Shown here piece after piece: positions 1 through 9,900 of a DNA stretch of 64,000 nucleotides; position 1 is the stretch's first letter; every line of letters starts with the position of its first letter. The position numbers were made by a program, and so were the translations under genes. This stretch comes from Crossiella cryophila (lineage in GTDB: Bacteria; Actinomycetota; Actinomycetes; Mycobacteriales; Pseudonocardiaceae): positions 8,829,501 to 8,893,500 of the forward strand of contig NZ_JACHMH010000001.1 in NCBI RefSeq assembly GCF_014204915.1, read 5' to 3'. Below the pieces are notes generated by a model that had not been told where the DNA came from, made no database searches, and saw only the letters and a list, made by a program, of their open reading frames with translations.

Positions 1-244
1 CGGTGGTGTCGGAGACCACCAGCGCGCCCTCCACCTTCCAGGAGGTGTTGCCGCCAGGGGAGATCAGGCCGAACACCAGCAGGCCGAGGCAGACCAGGGT
101 GGCGATCAGGCCGCCGATGGTGCTGCCCCGGTAGGTGCGGTGCAGTGGGCTCTCGGGTGCGTCCGGGTCCACCCGCAGCAGCGCGGAGGACAGCCGGCCC
201 ATCATGAATCGGTGTGCCTGGACCTGGTCGGTCTTGGAGTTCAC
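1..244 (-). CDS. eccB: ESX type VII secretion core protein EccB, N-terminal part
   Basis: About 81 N-terminal residues of EccB, a membrane component of the ESX/type VII secretion channel; the rest lies beyond the window edge. The translation opens with VNSKTDQVQAHRFMMGRLSS, the usual EccB beginning (a short cytoplasmic stretch with QxxxHRFMxxR), followed by one membrane segment near residues 47-64 and the start of the extracytoplasmic domain. The GTG start at 244 lies 3 nt after the eccD stop codon, so eccD and eccB form one minus-strand transcript. Identity rests on the N-terminal motif plus eccD/eccC neighbours. Confidence 0.9.
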   Translation of the reverse strand, partial: MNSKTDQVQAHRFMMGRLSSALLRVDPDAPESPLHRTYRGSTIGGLIATLVCLGLLVFGLISPGGNTSWKVEGALVVSDTT

Positions 245-247
245 GGC

Positions 248-1621
248 TCAGCCCCCGATCCCGCGCATGTACGCGAACAGGCCGAGCAGCCACAATCCCA
301 GTGGCAGCAGGGAGAACGCGGCCACGCTCTCCGCGATGTCGGCCAGCCGCCCCCACTGCGGCAGCAGCCTGCGGCCGGGCAGCGTCCAGCGGACCACGAT
401 CAGCACCGCGGCCAGCACGAACAGTCCGATCACCAGCGCCAGGGGTTTGGGTGCGCGTTCGTGCACCGCCAGCAGCAGCCACAGCACGCCGTACCCGCCG
501 GGTGCCAGCACGGACAGCCGCTGCCACACACTGCCCAGCGCGCGGCCGTGCACCAGCAGCAACGCGCTGAGCACCGCGGCGAAGGTGGTGGCCTGCCAGG
601 ACGGATCTTGCACCACGAAGGTGAGCACCACCGCGCAGGCCGCGCCGACCGCGGCGAACAGCGCGGTGACGTAGGCGTCGGCGATCCGGCCCTTGGCCAC
701 CACCTCGTCCCCGGCGTGCGGTTCGAGGTCCTCCTGCAACTCCTGGGCGTTGGTGGGCAGCGCGGGCAGCCGCAGTCCGGACAGCCGGAAGGCGACCCTG
801 GGCACGAACGCGCCGAGCAGCACGGCGAGCACCGCGATCACGGTGGCCGAGGCAGCCGCGCCGGCCCCGGTGAGCATCATCACCAGCCCACCGGTGGCGC
901 ACAGCAGGCCGGTGGTGGCGACCGAGACGAACACCGGCGCGGACCCGGCCACCGCGGCCAGTCCCAGCGCGGCGGCGCCCGCACCGGCCACGCAGGCGGC
1001 CAGGATCCGGGCCCCGGTGAGCACCTCGCCGGCGGGTCCGTCCGGGATGAGGAATCCGGCCAGCCCGACGAACGGGACCGCGGCCAGCGCGAGGGCGAGT
1101 GCGGCTGGCTGGTCGCCCAGGGCGCGGGCCGCGGTGGCCGCGCACACCAGCAGGAACACCGCGGCCAGTCCGGCGGCCAGCAGGATCGGCCAGGTGTTCG
1201 GGGCGGTGGCCAGCACGCCGAAGCCGAGGGTGAGCACGGCGAGCAGGCCGCCAAGGAGGGTCCACCGGCTGGCGTCGGGGCTCCAGGTGTCGGCGCGGTC
1301 GCGGGCCTCGGTGGAGAGGCCGTCGATGATGTCGTCGAAGTGCACGGTCGGCAGTTGCTCGCGCCGTGGCCGCAGGTGCAGGGTCTCGCCGTCGCGCAGG
1401 TTGAGCGCGTCGACGGTGGCCTCCTGGTCCAGTGGGGCCTCGCCGAGTCGCTGCAGGGTCCAGCCGTCGTGTTCGAGCCCGGCTTCGGCCAGGTCAGGCC
1501 CGGCGTAGCCGAGGATGGTCGGCATCATCTCGATCAGCGGGATGTCCCCCGGCACGGCCAGCTCGAAGCCGGTGGAGGGGGTCCGGACCCGGAGTTTGCA
1601 CAGCCCGGAAGTGGTCGCCAT
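248..1621 (-). CDS. eccD: ESX type VII secretion integral membrane protein EccD
   Basis: A 457-residue protein with the EccD layout: an N-terminal ubiquitin-like (YukD) domain over about residues 1-90, a linker, then about eleven hydrophobic membrane segments from residue 120 to the C-terminus. In ESX systems EccD forms the dimeric membrane barrel of each protomer with EccB, EccC and EccE. The ATG start has a GAGGAAAAGG-type ribosome site. The gene diverges from eccC across 121 bp and precedes eccB by 3 nt. Length and topology are normal for the family. Confidence 0.93.
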   Translation of the reverse strand: MATTSGLCKLRVRTPSTGFELAVPGDIPLIEMMPTILGYAGPDLAEAGLEHDGWTLQRLGEAPLDQEATVDALNLRDGETLHLRPRREQLPTVHFDDIIDGLSTEARDRADTWSPDASRWTLLGGLLAVLTLGFGVLATAPNTWPILLAAGLAAVFLLVCAATAARALGDQPAALALALAAVPFVGLAGFLIPDGPAGEVLTGARILAACVAGAGAAALGLAAVAGSAPVFVSVATTGLLCATGGLVMMLTGAGAAASATVIAVLAVLLGAFVPRVAFRLSGLRLPALPTNAQELQEDLEPHAGDEVVAKGRIADAYVTALFAAVGAACAVVLTFVVQDPSWQATTFAAVLSALLLVHGRALGSVWQRLSVLAPGGYGVLWLLLAVHERAPKPLALVIGLFVLAAVLIVVRWTLPGRRLLPQWGRLADIAESVAAFSLLPLGLWLLGLFAYMRGIGG

Positions 1622-1742
1622 GGCACACGCCTTTTCCTCGGCGACCGACGCGCGGCACCGGAGTGAACCGTCGCGTGGTCGGATTTCGTCACCTGTTGCG
1701 GAGCTGCCACCACAGCACGTCCGCTAGGGAAGGAATCCGGGC
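1622..1742. promoter_or_regulatory. Divergent promoter region between eccD and eccC
   Basis: This 121-bp gap separates the divergently transcribed eccD (start 1621) and eccC (start 1743), so it must hold promoters for both ESX arms. The eccC ribosome site (AGGGAAGGAA) is visible about 6 nt before its TTG start. I see no clear -35/-10 pair or operator, so the call rests on gene arrangement. Confidence 0.5.
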
Positions 1743-4700
1743 TTGAGTGTAATCACGTTCCGCAAGGGCCAGCGCAGGCCCGGACCGGAGATGCCCGAGG
1801 GCGAGCTGAGCATCCAGGAACCACCCACGCTGCCGGAGGTCCAGCGCAGCGCGGGCGCGATCATGATGTACCTGCCGATGGCGTTGTCCTCCACCGCGAC
1901 CGTGCTGCTGTTCGTGCGGCCGGGGGAGAACGGCGCCTTCAGCTATCTGGCCGCCGGGCTGATGACGGTGTCCTCGATGGCCATGCTGATCGGCCAGCTG
2001 GGCCGCAGCGCGGGCGAGCGCAGGCAGAAGCTCAACGACGCCCGCCGGGACTACCTGCGTTACCTGGCCCAGTCCCGCCGCAAGGTGCGCGAAGTCGTGC
2101 TGCGCCAACGCGAAGCACTCGCCTGGCGGCATCCGGACCCGGCCGCGCTGTGGTCGCTGCCGGGCACGAGCAGGATGTGGGAGCGGGACGCCCAGGACGA
2201 GGACTTCGGCGAGGTGCGCGTCGCCCTCGGTCCGCAACGGCTGGCCTGGCGGCTGAACCCGTTGTCCACCAAGCCGGTGGACGATCTGGAACCGCTGTCC
2301 GCGCACGCGCTGCGCCGGTTCATCCACGCCTACGGCACGGTCGCCGACCAGCCGGTGGCGGTGTTCCTGCCCTCCTTCGCCCGGATCCTGTTGCGGGTGG
2401 CGGATCAGCGGGACGAGGAGCGGGTCAGGGCGCTGGCCAGGTCGGTGATCGCGCACCTCGCGGTGTTCCACTCCCCCGCCGAACTGCGCATCGTGCTGCT
2501 CACCCCGCCGGAGCGCCGGGCGGACTGGGAGTGGGTGAAGTGGTTGCCGCACAACCTGCACCCGAACGAGACCGACGGTGCGGGCGCCACCCGCCTGGTG
2601 GTGGAGTCACTGTCCGAACTGGACACCGCGCTCGGCGAGGAGTTCGCCAGTCGCCCGGCCTTCGACCCGGACGCCGTGCCGGATCGCGGCGAGCCGTGCG
2701 TGATGGTGTTCGTCGACGGCGTGCCGGTCCCGCCCACCGCGCGCCTGGCCGGACCGGGTTACCGCAACACCACCGTGCTCGACCTCTCCGGCGCACTGTC
2801 CGAACAGGACGATCCACAAACGCTGCGGCTGCGGATCGAGGACGGCACGCTCAAGCTGATCACCGTCGACCAGCACAACAAGGAGGTGGCAGGCGATCTC
2901 GGCCGGCCGGACGGGCTGGGCCTGGCCACCGCGTCCGCGCTGGCGACGCGGCTCGCGCCGTACCGGATGGGCGCGCCCCGCCGCTCCGCCGAACCGCTGT
3001 CCGCCGACTTCGACCTCACCACCCTGTTGGGCATCAAGGACATCCAGACCCACGACGTGGCCGCTGGCTGGGCCGCACCGCGTCCCGGCGGACGACTCCG
3101 GGTGCCGCTGGGCGTCGGTGCGAACGGTGCGCCGATCGAACTGGACATCAAGGAATCCGCGCAGGCCGGGATGGGTCCGCACGGCATGCTGATCGGCGCC
3201 ACCGGCTCCGGCAAGTCCGAACTGCTGCGCACCCTGGTCCTCGCCCTTGCCCTCACCCACTCCTCGGAGATCCTCAACTTCGTGCTGGTGGACTTCAAGG
3301 GCGGCGCCACCTTCCTCGGCCTGGACGACCTGCCGCACACCTCCGCGGTGATCACCAACCTGGCCGATGAGGCCGCTCTGGTGGGCCGGATGCGCGAGGC
3401 CCTGCACGGCGAACTGGTCCGCCGCCAGGAACTGCTGCGCAAGGCGGGCAACCACAGTTCCGCCCTGGACTACGAACGCGCGCGGGCCGCGGGCGCACCA
3501 CTGGACCCGTTGCCCACGCTGTTCGTGGTGGTGGACGAGTTCAGCGAACTGCTGGCCGCGCACCGGGATTTCATGGACCTGTTCATCATGATCGGCCGAC
3601 TGGGGCGATCCCTGGGCGTGCACCTGCTGCTGGCCTCGCAACGCCTGGACGAGAGCCGCATCCACCAGCTCGAATCCCACCTGTCCTACCGGATCGGCCT
3701 GCGTACCTTCTCCGCCATGGAAAGCCGCGGCGTGCTCGGCGTGCCCGACGCCTACCAACTCCCGGCCGATCCTGGCAACGGGTTCCTCAAGAACGGCGTC
3801 GGCGCGCTGGAGCGGTTCAAGGCCGCCTACGTCTCCGGCCCGCACCGCACCGCCCGCCGCAACGTCGAACAGGCCGTGGTGGCCCAGCAGATCGTGCCGT
3901 TCACCGCCCGGTTCGTGGCCAACCGGGAGGTCGAACCCGAACCCACCCCCACGCCGGAACCGGAGGTCTCCACGCACAGCCTCCTGGAGGTGGCCGTGGA
4001 TCGGTTGCGGGACAGCGGTCCGGCAGCGCACCGGGTGTGGCTGCCGCCACTGGACGCACCCAGTTCCCTGGACGAACTGCTGCCACCGTTGGAGATCACC
4101 CTCGAACACGGCCTGTGCGCCGCCGACTGGCCCGGCCGCGGCGGACTGCGGGTGCCGATCGGCCTGGTGGACCGGCCGTTCGAGCAGACCAGGGATCCAC
4201 TGATCGTCGACCTGTCCGGCGCCGACGGGCACGTGGCCGTGGTGGGCGGGCCGCAGAGCGGCAAGAGCACCACCCTGCGCACCCTGATCACCGCCCTGGC
4301 GCTCACGCACAGCCCGGCCGAGGTCCAGTTCTACTGCCTGGACTTCGGCGGCGGCACCCTGTCCGGCCTGCAACGCCTGCCGCACGTGGGTGGCGTGACC
4401 GGACGCCTCGACCTGGACCGCATCCACCGCACCATCGGCGAGGTCACCGCCCTGCTGGCCCGCCGGGAACGCTTCTTCACCGACCACGCGGTCGATTCCA
4501 TGCCGGCCTACCGGCGCAGGCGGGCCGCTGGCGAGTTCCCCGGCGAACGGCACGGCGACGTGTTCCTGGTGGTGGACGGCTGGTCCACCATCCGCCAGGA
4601 CTTCATGGACCTGCTGCCCGTCTTCGCCGAACTCGCCGCCCGCGGTCTCAACTACGGCATCCACCTGATGCTCGCCTCCGGCCGGTGGAGCGAGATCGCC

Positions 4701-5711
4701 GCGGCGGTGCGCGATCTCGTTGGCACCCAACTGGAACTGCGCCTGGGCGACCCGGTCGACTCGGTGATCAACATGCGGGCCGCGGCCACCGTGCCGAAGA
4801 TCCCCGGCCGCGGCCTCACCGAGAAGGAACTGCACTTCCGCACCGCACTCCCGTCCCTGGACGGCGTCGACGGCGAGGTCACCGAACACGTGGCCACCCT
4901 GGTCGACCGGATCGCCACCGCCTGGACCGGACCCGCCGCGCCGCCGGTGCGGATGCTGCCCCCGGTGCTGGCGCACGCGGAACTGCCCGCGCCCGAACAG
5001 GATGTGCGCATCCCACTCGGCCTGGACGACCAGAAACTGGAACCCCTCTGGCACGATTTCGCCGACAGCCCGCACCTGCTGGTCGTCGGTGACGTGGAGA
5101 CCGGCAAGACCAACCTGCTGCGCCTGGTCATCGACGGCATCACCCGTCGCTACACCCCGGAAGAGGCCCGGATCATCACCGTGGACTACCGGCGGGGCCT
5201 CTACGAGGCGGTGCCCGAGGCACACCAGCTCGGCTACGCGGTGGCCGCGGACTCGGTACGCGAACTCATCGACGGGGTGGCCCGCGCGGTGCACACCCGG
5301 TTGCCCGGCCCGGACATCTCACCCGCGCGACTGCGGGCCAGGGACTGGTGGAGTGGTCCGCAGGTGTTCGTGGTGATCGACGACTACGACATGGTCACCA
5401 CCTCCTCTGGCAACGCCTTCCAGCCGCTGTTCGACGCACTCGCCCAGGGCAACGCGCTCGGCCTGCACCTGGTGGTCGCCCGCGGCGCGAACGGCATCGG
5501 CCGGGGCGGCAACGATCCGTTGCTGCGCCGACTGGTCGAGGTCAACACCCCGGTGCTGTTGTTGTCCTGCCCCAACTCCGAGGGCCTGGTCTTCGGCGAT
5601 GTCCGGCCGCGCACGCTGATCCCGGGCCGGGCGCAGTACGCCACCCGGCGCGGGACCACCCTGGTGCAGACCGCGCTGTCGGCCCACGAGGCCGCGCTCA
5701 GCGCGAAGTGA
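1743..5711 (+). CDS. eccC: ESX type VII secretion FtsK/SpoIIIE ATPase EccC (fused EccCa-EccCb)
   Basis: A 1,322-residue motor ATPase of the ESX channel. The start is typical (RRPGPEMPEGEL, then QEPP), with two membrane segments at about residues 40-80. Three FtsK-type ATPase domains follow, with P-loops at about residue 485 (GATGSGKSE), 835 (GGPQSGKST) and 1116 (GDVETGKTN). Walker B-like strands are VVVDEFSEL, LVVDGW and VVIDDYD; domain 2 therefore has Asp-Gly where Asp-Glu is usual, and domain 3 has Asp-Asp. This is the fused form, not the split EccCa/EccCb. The TTG start is preferred for its ribosome site and family-like N-terminus. The stop abuts the convergent mycosin gene with no gap. 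Confidence 0.95.
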   Translation: MSVITFRKGQRRPGPEMPEGELSIQEPPTLPEVQRSAGAIMMYLPMALSSTATVLLFVRPGENGAFSYLAAGLMTVSSMAMLIGQLGRSAGERRQKLNDARRDYLRYLAQSRRKVREVVLRQREALAWRHPDPAALWSLPGTSRMWERDAQDEDFGEVRVALGPQRLAWRLNPLSTKPVDDLEPLSAHALRRFIHAYGTVADQPVAVFLPSFARILLRVADQRDEERVRALARSVIAHLAVFHSPAELRIVLLTPPERRADWEWVKWLPHNLHPNETDGAGATRLVVESLSELDTALGEEFASRPAFDPDAVPDRGEPCVMVFVDGVPVPPTARLAGPGYRNTTVLDLSGALSEQDDPQTLRLRIEDGTLKLITVDQHNKEVAGDLGRPDGLGLATASALATRLAPYRMGAPRRSAEPLSADFDLTTLLGIKDIQTHDVAAGWAAPRPGGRLRVPLGVGANGAPIELDIKESAQAGMGPHGMLIGATGSGKSELLRTLVLALALTHSSEILNFVLVDFKGGATFLGLDDLPHTSAVITNLADEAALVGRMREALHGELVRRQELLRKAGNHSSALDYERARAAGAPLDPLPTLFVVVDEFSELLAAHRDFMDLFIMIGRLGRSLGVHLLLASQRLDESRIHQLESHLSYRIGLRTFSAMESRGVLGVPDAYQLPADPGNGFLKNGVGALERFKAAYVSGPHRTARRNVEQAVVAQQIVPFTARFVANREVEPEPTPTPEPEVSTHSLLEVAVDRLRDSGPAAHRVWLPPLDAPSSLDELLPPLEITLEHGLCAADWPGRGGLRVPIGLVDRPFEQTRDPLIVDLSGADGHVAVVGGPQSGKSTTLRTLITALALTHSPAEVQFYCLDFGGGTLSGLQRLPHVGGVTGRLDLDRIHRTIGEVTALLARRERFFTDHAVDSMPAYRRRRAAGEFPGERHGDVFLVVDGWSTIRQDFMDLLPVFAELAARGLNYGIHLMLASGRWSEIAAAVRDLVGTQLELRLGDPVDSVINMRAAATVPKIPGRGLTEKELHFRTALPSLDGVDGEVTEHVATLVDRIATAWTGPAAPPVRMLPPVLAHAELPAPEQDVRIPLGLDDQKLEPLWHDFADSPHLLVVGDVETGKTNLLRLVIDGITRRYTPEEARIITVDYRRGLYEAVPEAHQLGYAVAADSVRELIDGVARAVHTRLPGPDISPARLRARDWWSGPQVFVVIDDYDMVTTSSGNAFQPLFDALAQGNALGLHLVVARGANGIGRGGNDPLLRRLVEVNTPVLLLSCPNSEGLVFGDVRPRTLIPGRAQYATRRGTTLVQTALSAHEAALSAK

Positions 5712-6827
5712 TCACCGGCCGCCGCCGCGCCACCCGCGGCGGCGGCCCAGTGGCACCACCACGGCCACCGCACCCAGCAGGCACCCGGCCAGCGCGACGA
5801 TCCCGGCCACGATCAACGCCGACCGTTGCGGCCCAACGGTATCCGGCACCGCCGCCAGCGCGACCGGTTCACGGCGCGCGGTCACCGGGGCCTCGGCCTG
5901 GTTCGCGGTCAACGCGGCCAGGGGGTCGAGCATGGCCAGCCCCGGCTGCCGATACGCCTTGTCCCGCAACCGCTTCGCCAGCTCACTACCGGTGATCTCC
6001 GGCCGGTAGGCCCGGATCAGCGCGGCAGCGGCCGCGACGTGCGCGGCGGCGAACGCCGGTCCCGACCCAACCACCTGCCCGCCACCCGGCCCGGTGCCCA
6101 CCACCAGATTCCCTGGTGCGGCAAGGACTCCGGGGCTACCGGCCTCGGCCTTCCCGTCCGGACCCAGCGCACTCACCGCGAGCACCCCGGGAAATCCCGC
6201 CGGGTAGTACGGCCCCGGCTCCACCTTCTTGTTCGGCAAGCTGTCCGGCCCAGCGGCCGCCACGACCAACGCCCCGGCGGCCAGCGCACGCTCAATCGCC
6301 TTGCCCAGACCCGGATCCGCCTCCGCGACCCCGACCGCAACACAGATGACCCGCGCCCCCGCCGCCACCGCCGCGTCGATCGCCCCCGCGATCCCACCCG
6401 CACTCGGCACCCCGGACTTGTCCGTCCCCCGCACCGCGAGCACCCGCGCCCCCGGTGCCAGCCCAGCGAACTTGAACCCCTCCCGCACCGGCGCGCCGAT
6501 CAGACTGGCCACCACTGTGCCGTGGCCCACACAGTCCTTGCCCGCGTCCCCCAGCGCCTCCACCGGCACCGCGGTCGAGTCCACCCCGGTGTCCACCACC
6601 GCCACGGTCACCCCGGCCCCGGTGCTCAACGGCCACAACCGGTCCGCGCCCAGGTACGGCAACTGCCACGGCGTCTCGGTGATCTTCTTGCCGGAGGAGC
6701 CGGTGCACGGCTGACCGGCCCGCAACACCTGCGGGATCTGCGGGAGAACGGTGTCCTGCGCGGCCGCCACGCCGCCGTTCGCGGCCAGCACGAAGGTCGC
6801 GCAGGCCACTGCGAGCTGTCGCCTCAT
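5712..6827 (-). CDS. mycP: Mycosin-like subtilase (MycP) lacking catalytic Ser: likely pseudoprotease
   Basis: A 371-residue S8-family protein with mycosin layout: signal peptide (MRRQLAVACATFVLAANG, then VAAAQ), subtilase fold, and a C-terminal membrane anchor ending in basic residues. The catalytic Asp (VVDTG, D79) and His (GHGTVVASLI, H102) are present. The Ser motif, normally GTSFAAP, reads GPAFAAAHVA, placing Ala258 at the nucleophile site; the oxyanion Asn (usual AAGN) is Pro194 in AAGPDS. Both are plain codons in an intact frame, so the protein is probably not a working protease. Known mycosins stabilise the ESX complex structurally, a role that needs no catalysis. ATG at 6827 is preferred because it opens a signal peptide; an upstream start at 6914 would add 29 unlikely residues. 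Confidence 0.85.
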   Translation of the reverse strand: MRRQLAVACATFVLAANGGVAAAQDTVLPQIPQVLRAGQPCTGSSGKKITETPWQLPYLGADRLWPLSTGAGVTVAVVDTGVDSTAVPVEALGDAGKDCVGHGTVVASLIGAPVREGFKFAGLAPGARVLAVRGTDKSGVPSAGGIAGAIDAAVAAGARVICVAVGVAEADPGLGKAIERALAAGALVVAAAGPDSLPNKKVEPGPYYPAGFPGVLAVSALGPDGKAEAGSPGVLAAPGNLVVGTGPGGGQVVGSGPAFAAAHVAAAAALIRAYRPEITGSELAKRLRDKAYRQPGLAMLDPLAALTANQAEAPVTARREPVALAAVPDTVGPQRSALIVAGIVALAGCLLGAVAVVVPLGRRRGWRGGGR

Positions 6828-6941
6828 CTGGCCAGTGCAACACGCCCCGCCAACCCCCGAACACGCAGAACCACCGGCAGGACCGGGCGCAAGTGAACCC
6901 AATCCGCCCCCCACTGCGTTGCCCGATGCGGAGGACCGACG

Positions 6942-9900
6942 ATGAGGGGAGCGCCCGTGTCACGGCACGTGCTCACGGTGGACCGGGACAGCGGCTATCG
7001 CACCATTTCCGCCGCGCTGCTGGACGCCCGCAACGGCACGGTGATCTCCGTGCTGCCCGGCCGCTACGACGAGTCCCTGGAAGTCACCAAGGTGGTCACC
7101 ATCGCGGCCAGCGACGCCCGCGGCAGCGTGGAAGTCGTGTCCCGGCAGGGCAGCGTCCTCCGGCTCGCCGCCGAGGCGGTCAAGATCACCGGGCTTGTCC
7201 TGCGCGGCCAGCACGAGGATCTGCCCGCGGTGGACATCGCGCGCGGCCAGGCCGCCGTCGAGGACTGCGAGATCATCGGCGCCGCCTGGACCGCGGTGCT
7301 GGCCCGCAACTCCGGCTCCCTGGCCATGCGCGGCTGCCGGGTCACCAACCCGGCGGGCGCCGGGATCGTGGTCACCTCCCCCGCGCCCAGCACCATCGAG
7401 GACTGCGTCATCGAGCACGTGCACACCTCCGCGGTGGTGATCGCCGAACGCGGCAACCCGGTGGTCCGCGACTGCACCCTGCGGCACGCCAAGGGAAACG
7501 GCGTCTGCGCCAACGGCCAGGCCCAGGGCACCATCGCGCACTGCGACATCTCCGCCACCGAACGCCCCGGCATCGCCCTGGAGGAGGACAGCGCCACCCG
7601 CGTGCTGGACACCACCGTGCGGGACACCGCCAGCGGCGTGTTCATCAGCACGCACGCCTCGCCGGTGCTGGAGGAATGCCGGATCACCAGCACCACCGGC
7701 GACGGCATCACCGTGGCCGAGGGCGCGGACCCGGTGCTGCGCCGCTGCCGCACCACCCGCACCGGCGGCGCGGGCATCCGGGTCACCGGCCGATCCCGGG
7801 GCTCCTTCGAGGAATGCGAGGTCGCCGAGGCAGGCGGCGCGGGCATCCAGGTCGACGAGGCCAGCGGACCGTCGTTCACCCGCACCACCGTGCGTGGCGG
7901 CAAGTCGGTCGGCCTGCTGGTCACCGACGGCGCGACCGCCGAGTTCGACCGCCTGGAGATCAGGGACACCGCCGGACCCGGCGTGCAGGTGGCCGCCGCG
8001 GCCAACCCGCTGCTGCGCCGCGCCACCCTGGAAGGCTGCCGGGGCAACGGGATCGAGGTCACCGGCAACGGCCGCGGCCGCCTGGAGGACTGCGAGATCC
8101 GGGAAGCCGGGCAGGCCGGGCTGAGCGTGTCCGAGGGCGGCAGCCCGTACGTCAGCTCCCTGCGGGTGCGCCAGTCCACCGGACCCGGCGTGCTGATCGG
8201 ACCCGGTGGCGTGGGTTCGTTGCGGGACTGCGAGATCGGCGAGTCCACTTCGGACGGTGTGCTGGTCGCCGACGGCGGCGAACTCGTGCTCTCCCGCTCC
8301 TCGGTCCGCCGCTGCACCGGCCACGGCGTGCACCTTTCCGCTGGCGCACGGGCGAAACTGACCGCAGACGACTTCAGCGGCAACGGCCGGGACGGCCTGC
8401 GGATCGACTCCGCGGACGCGGTCAGCGTGCTGGACTGCACCACCGCCGACAACACCGGCAGCGGCCTGCGGGTCACCGTGCCCACCACCCGGCTGTCGGT
8501 GGAAAACCTGACCAGCACCGGAAACCGCACCCCGGACACCGACGGCAGCACCGCCACCACCACCGCCGAACCCACTCCCGCCCAGCAGACCCAGCAGGCC
8601 GAGCCCGACGAGGACGCGCCGCTGGCCAAGCTGGAAGCCCTGGTCGGCCTCACCGCGGTCAAGCACCAGGTGAAAACCCTGGTGAACCTCAACAAAATGG
8701 CCCGCCGCCGCCAGGAAGCCGGACTGATCGCCCCGCCCACCAGCCGGCACCTGATCTTCGCCGGACCACCCGGCACCGGCAAGACCACCGTGGCCCGGCT
8801 CTACGGCAGCATCCTGGCCGAACTCGGCGTGCTGCGCGAAGGCCACCTGGTCGAGGTGGCCCGCGCCGACCTGGTCGCGCAGATCGTCGGCGGCACCGCG
8901 ATCAAGACCACCGAGACCTTCACCAAGGCCCTCGGCGGCGTGCTGTTCATCGACGAGGCGTACACACTCACCGCGCAGGGCAAGGGCAGCGGCCCCGACT
9001 TCGGCCGGGAAGCCGTGGACACCCTGGTCAAACTCATGGAGGACCACCGCGACGACCTGGTCGTGGTCGCCGCGGGCTATCACAAGGAAATGGACGCCTT
9101 CCTGCAGTCCAACCCCGGCCTGGCCTCCCGGTTCACCCGCACCATCGAGTTCGAGAACTACACCACCGACGAACTCGTCACCATCGTGCAGCGCATGTGC
9201 GGCGCCCACCAGTACCAGGTGCCCGAGGAGACCCGGACCACCCTTTCCGTCCACTTCGGACAGATGTCCCGCGGTGAGGACTTCGGCAACGGCCGCGCCG
9301 CACGCAAGGTGTTCGAGGAAATGGTGGACCGCCAGGCGTTCCGGCTGGCCAACGAAACCGAGGCGGACGACCAGAGCCTGTCCCTGCTGCTCCCGGCCGA
9401 CGTGCCCGGCGGCGCGGATCCCGGCGCCCCCGACGACGAGAGCACCCTGGCCGGACTGCGTCAGCGACTCGACTCGATGATCGGCCTCGGCGGCGTCAAG
9501 GAGGCGATCAACGACCTGGTCAACCTGATCGCCACCGCCCGGCAACGACGCCAGGCCGGACTGCCCGTGCCCGCGATCAGCAACCACCTGGTCTTCGCCG
9601 GCGCACCCGGCACCGGCAAGACCACCGTGGCCCGGCTCTACGGCGAACTGCTCGCCGCACTCGGCGTACTGCGCAAGGGCCACCTGGTCGAGGTGGCCCG
9701 CGCCGACCTGGTCGGCCGCTACATCGGCCACACCGCGCACCTCACCAGGGAAGCCTTCACCAGCGCCCGCGGCGGCGTGCTGTTCATCGACGAGGCATAC
9801 GCGCTCACCCCGGTCGGCGGCGCCGGCGGCGACTTCGGCCAGGAAGCCGTGGACACCCTGGTCAAACTGATGGAGGACCACCGCGACGACACCGTGGTCA

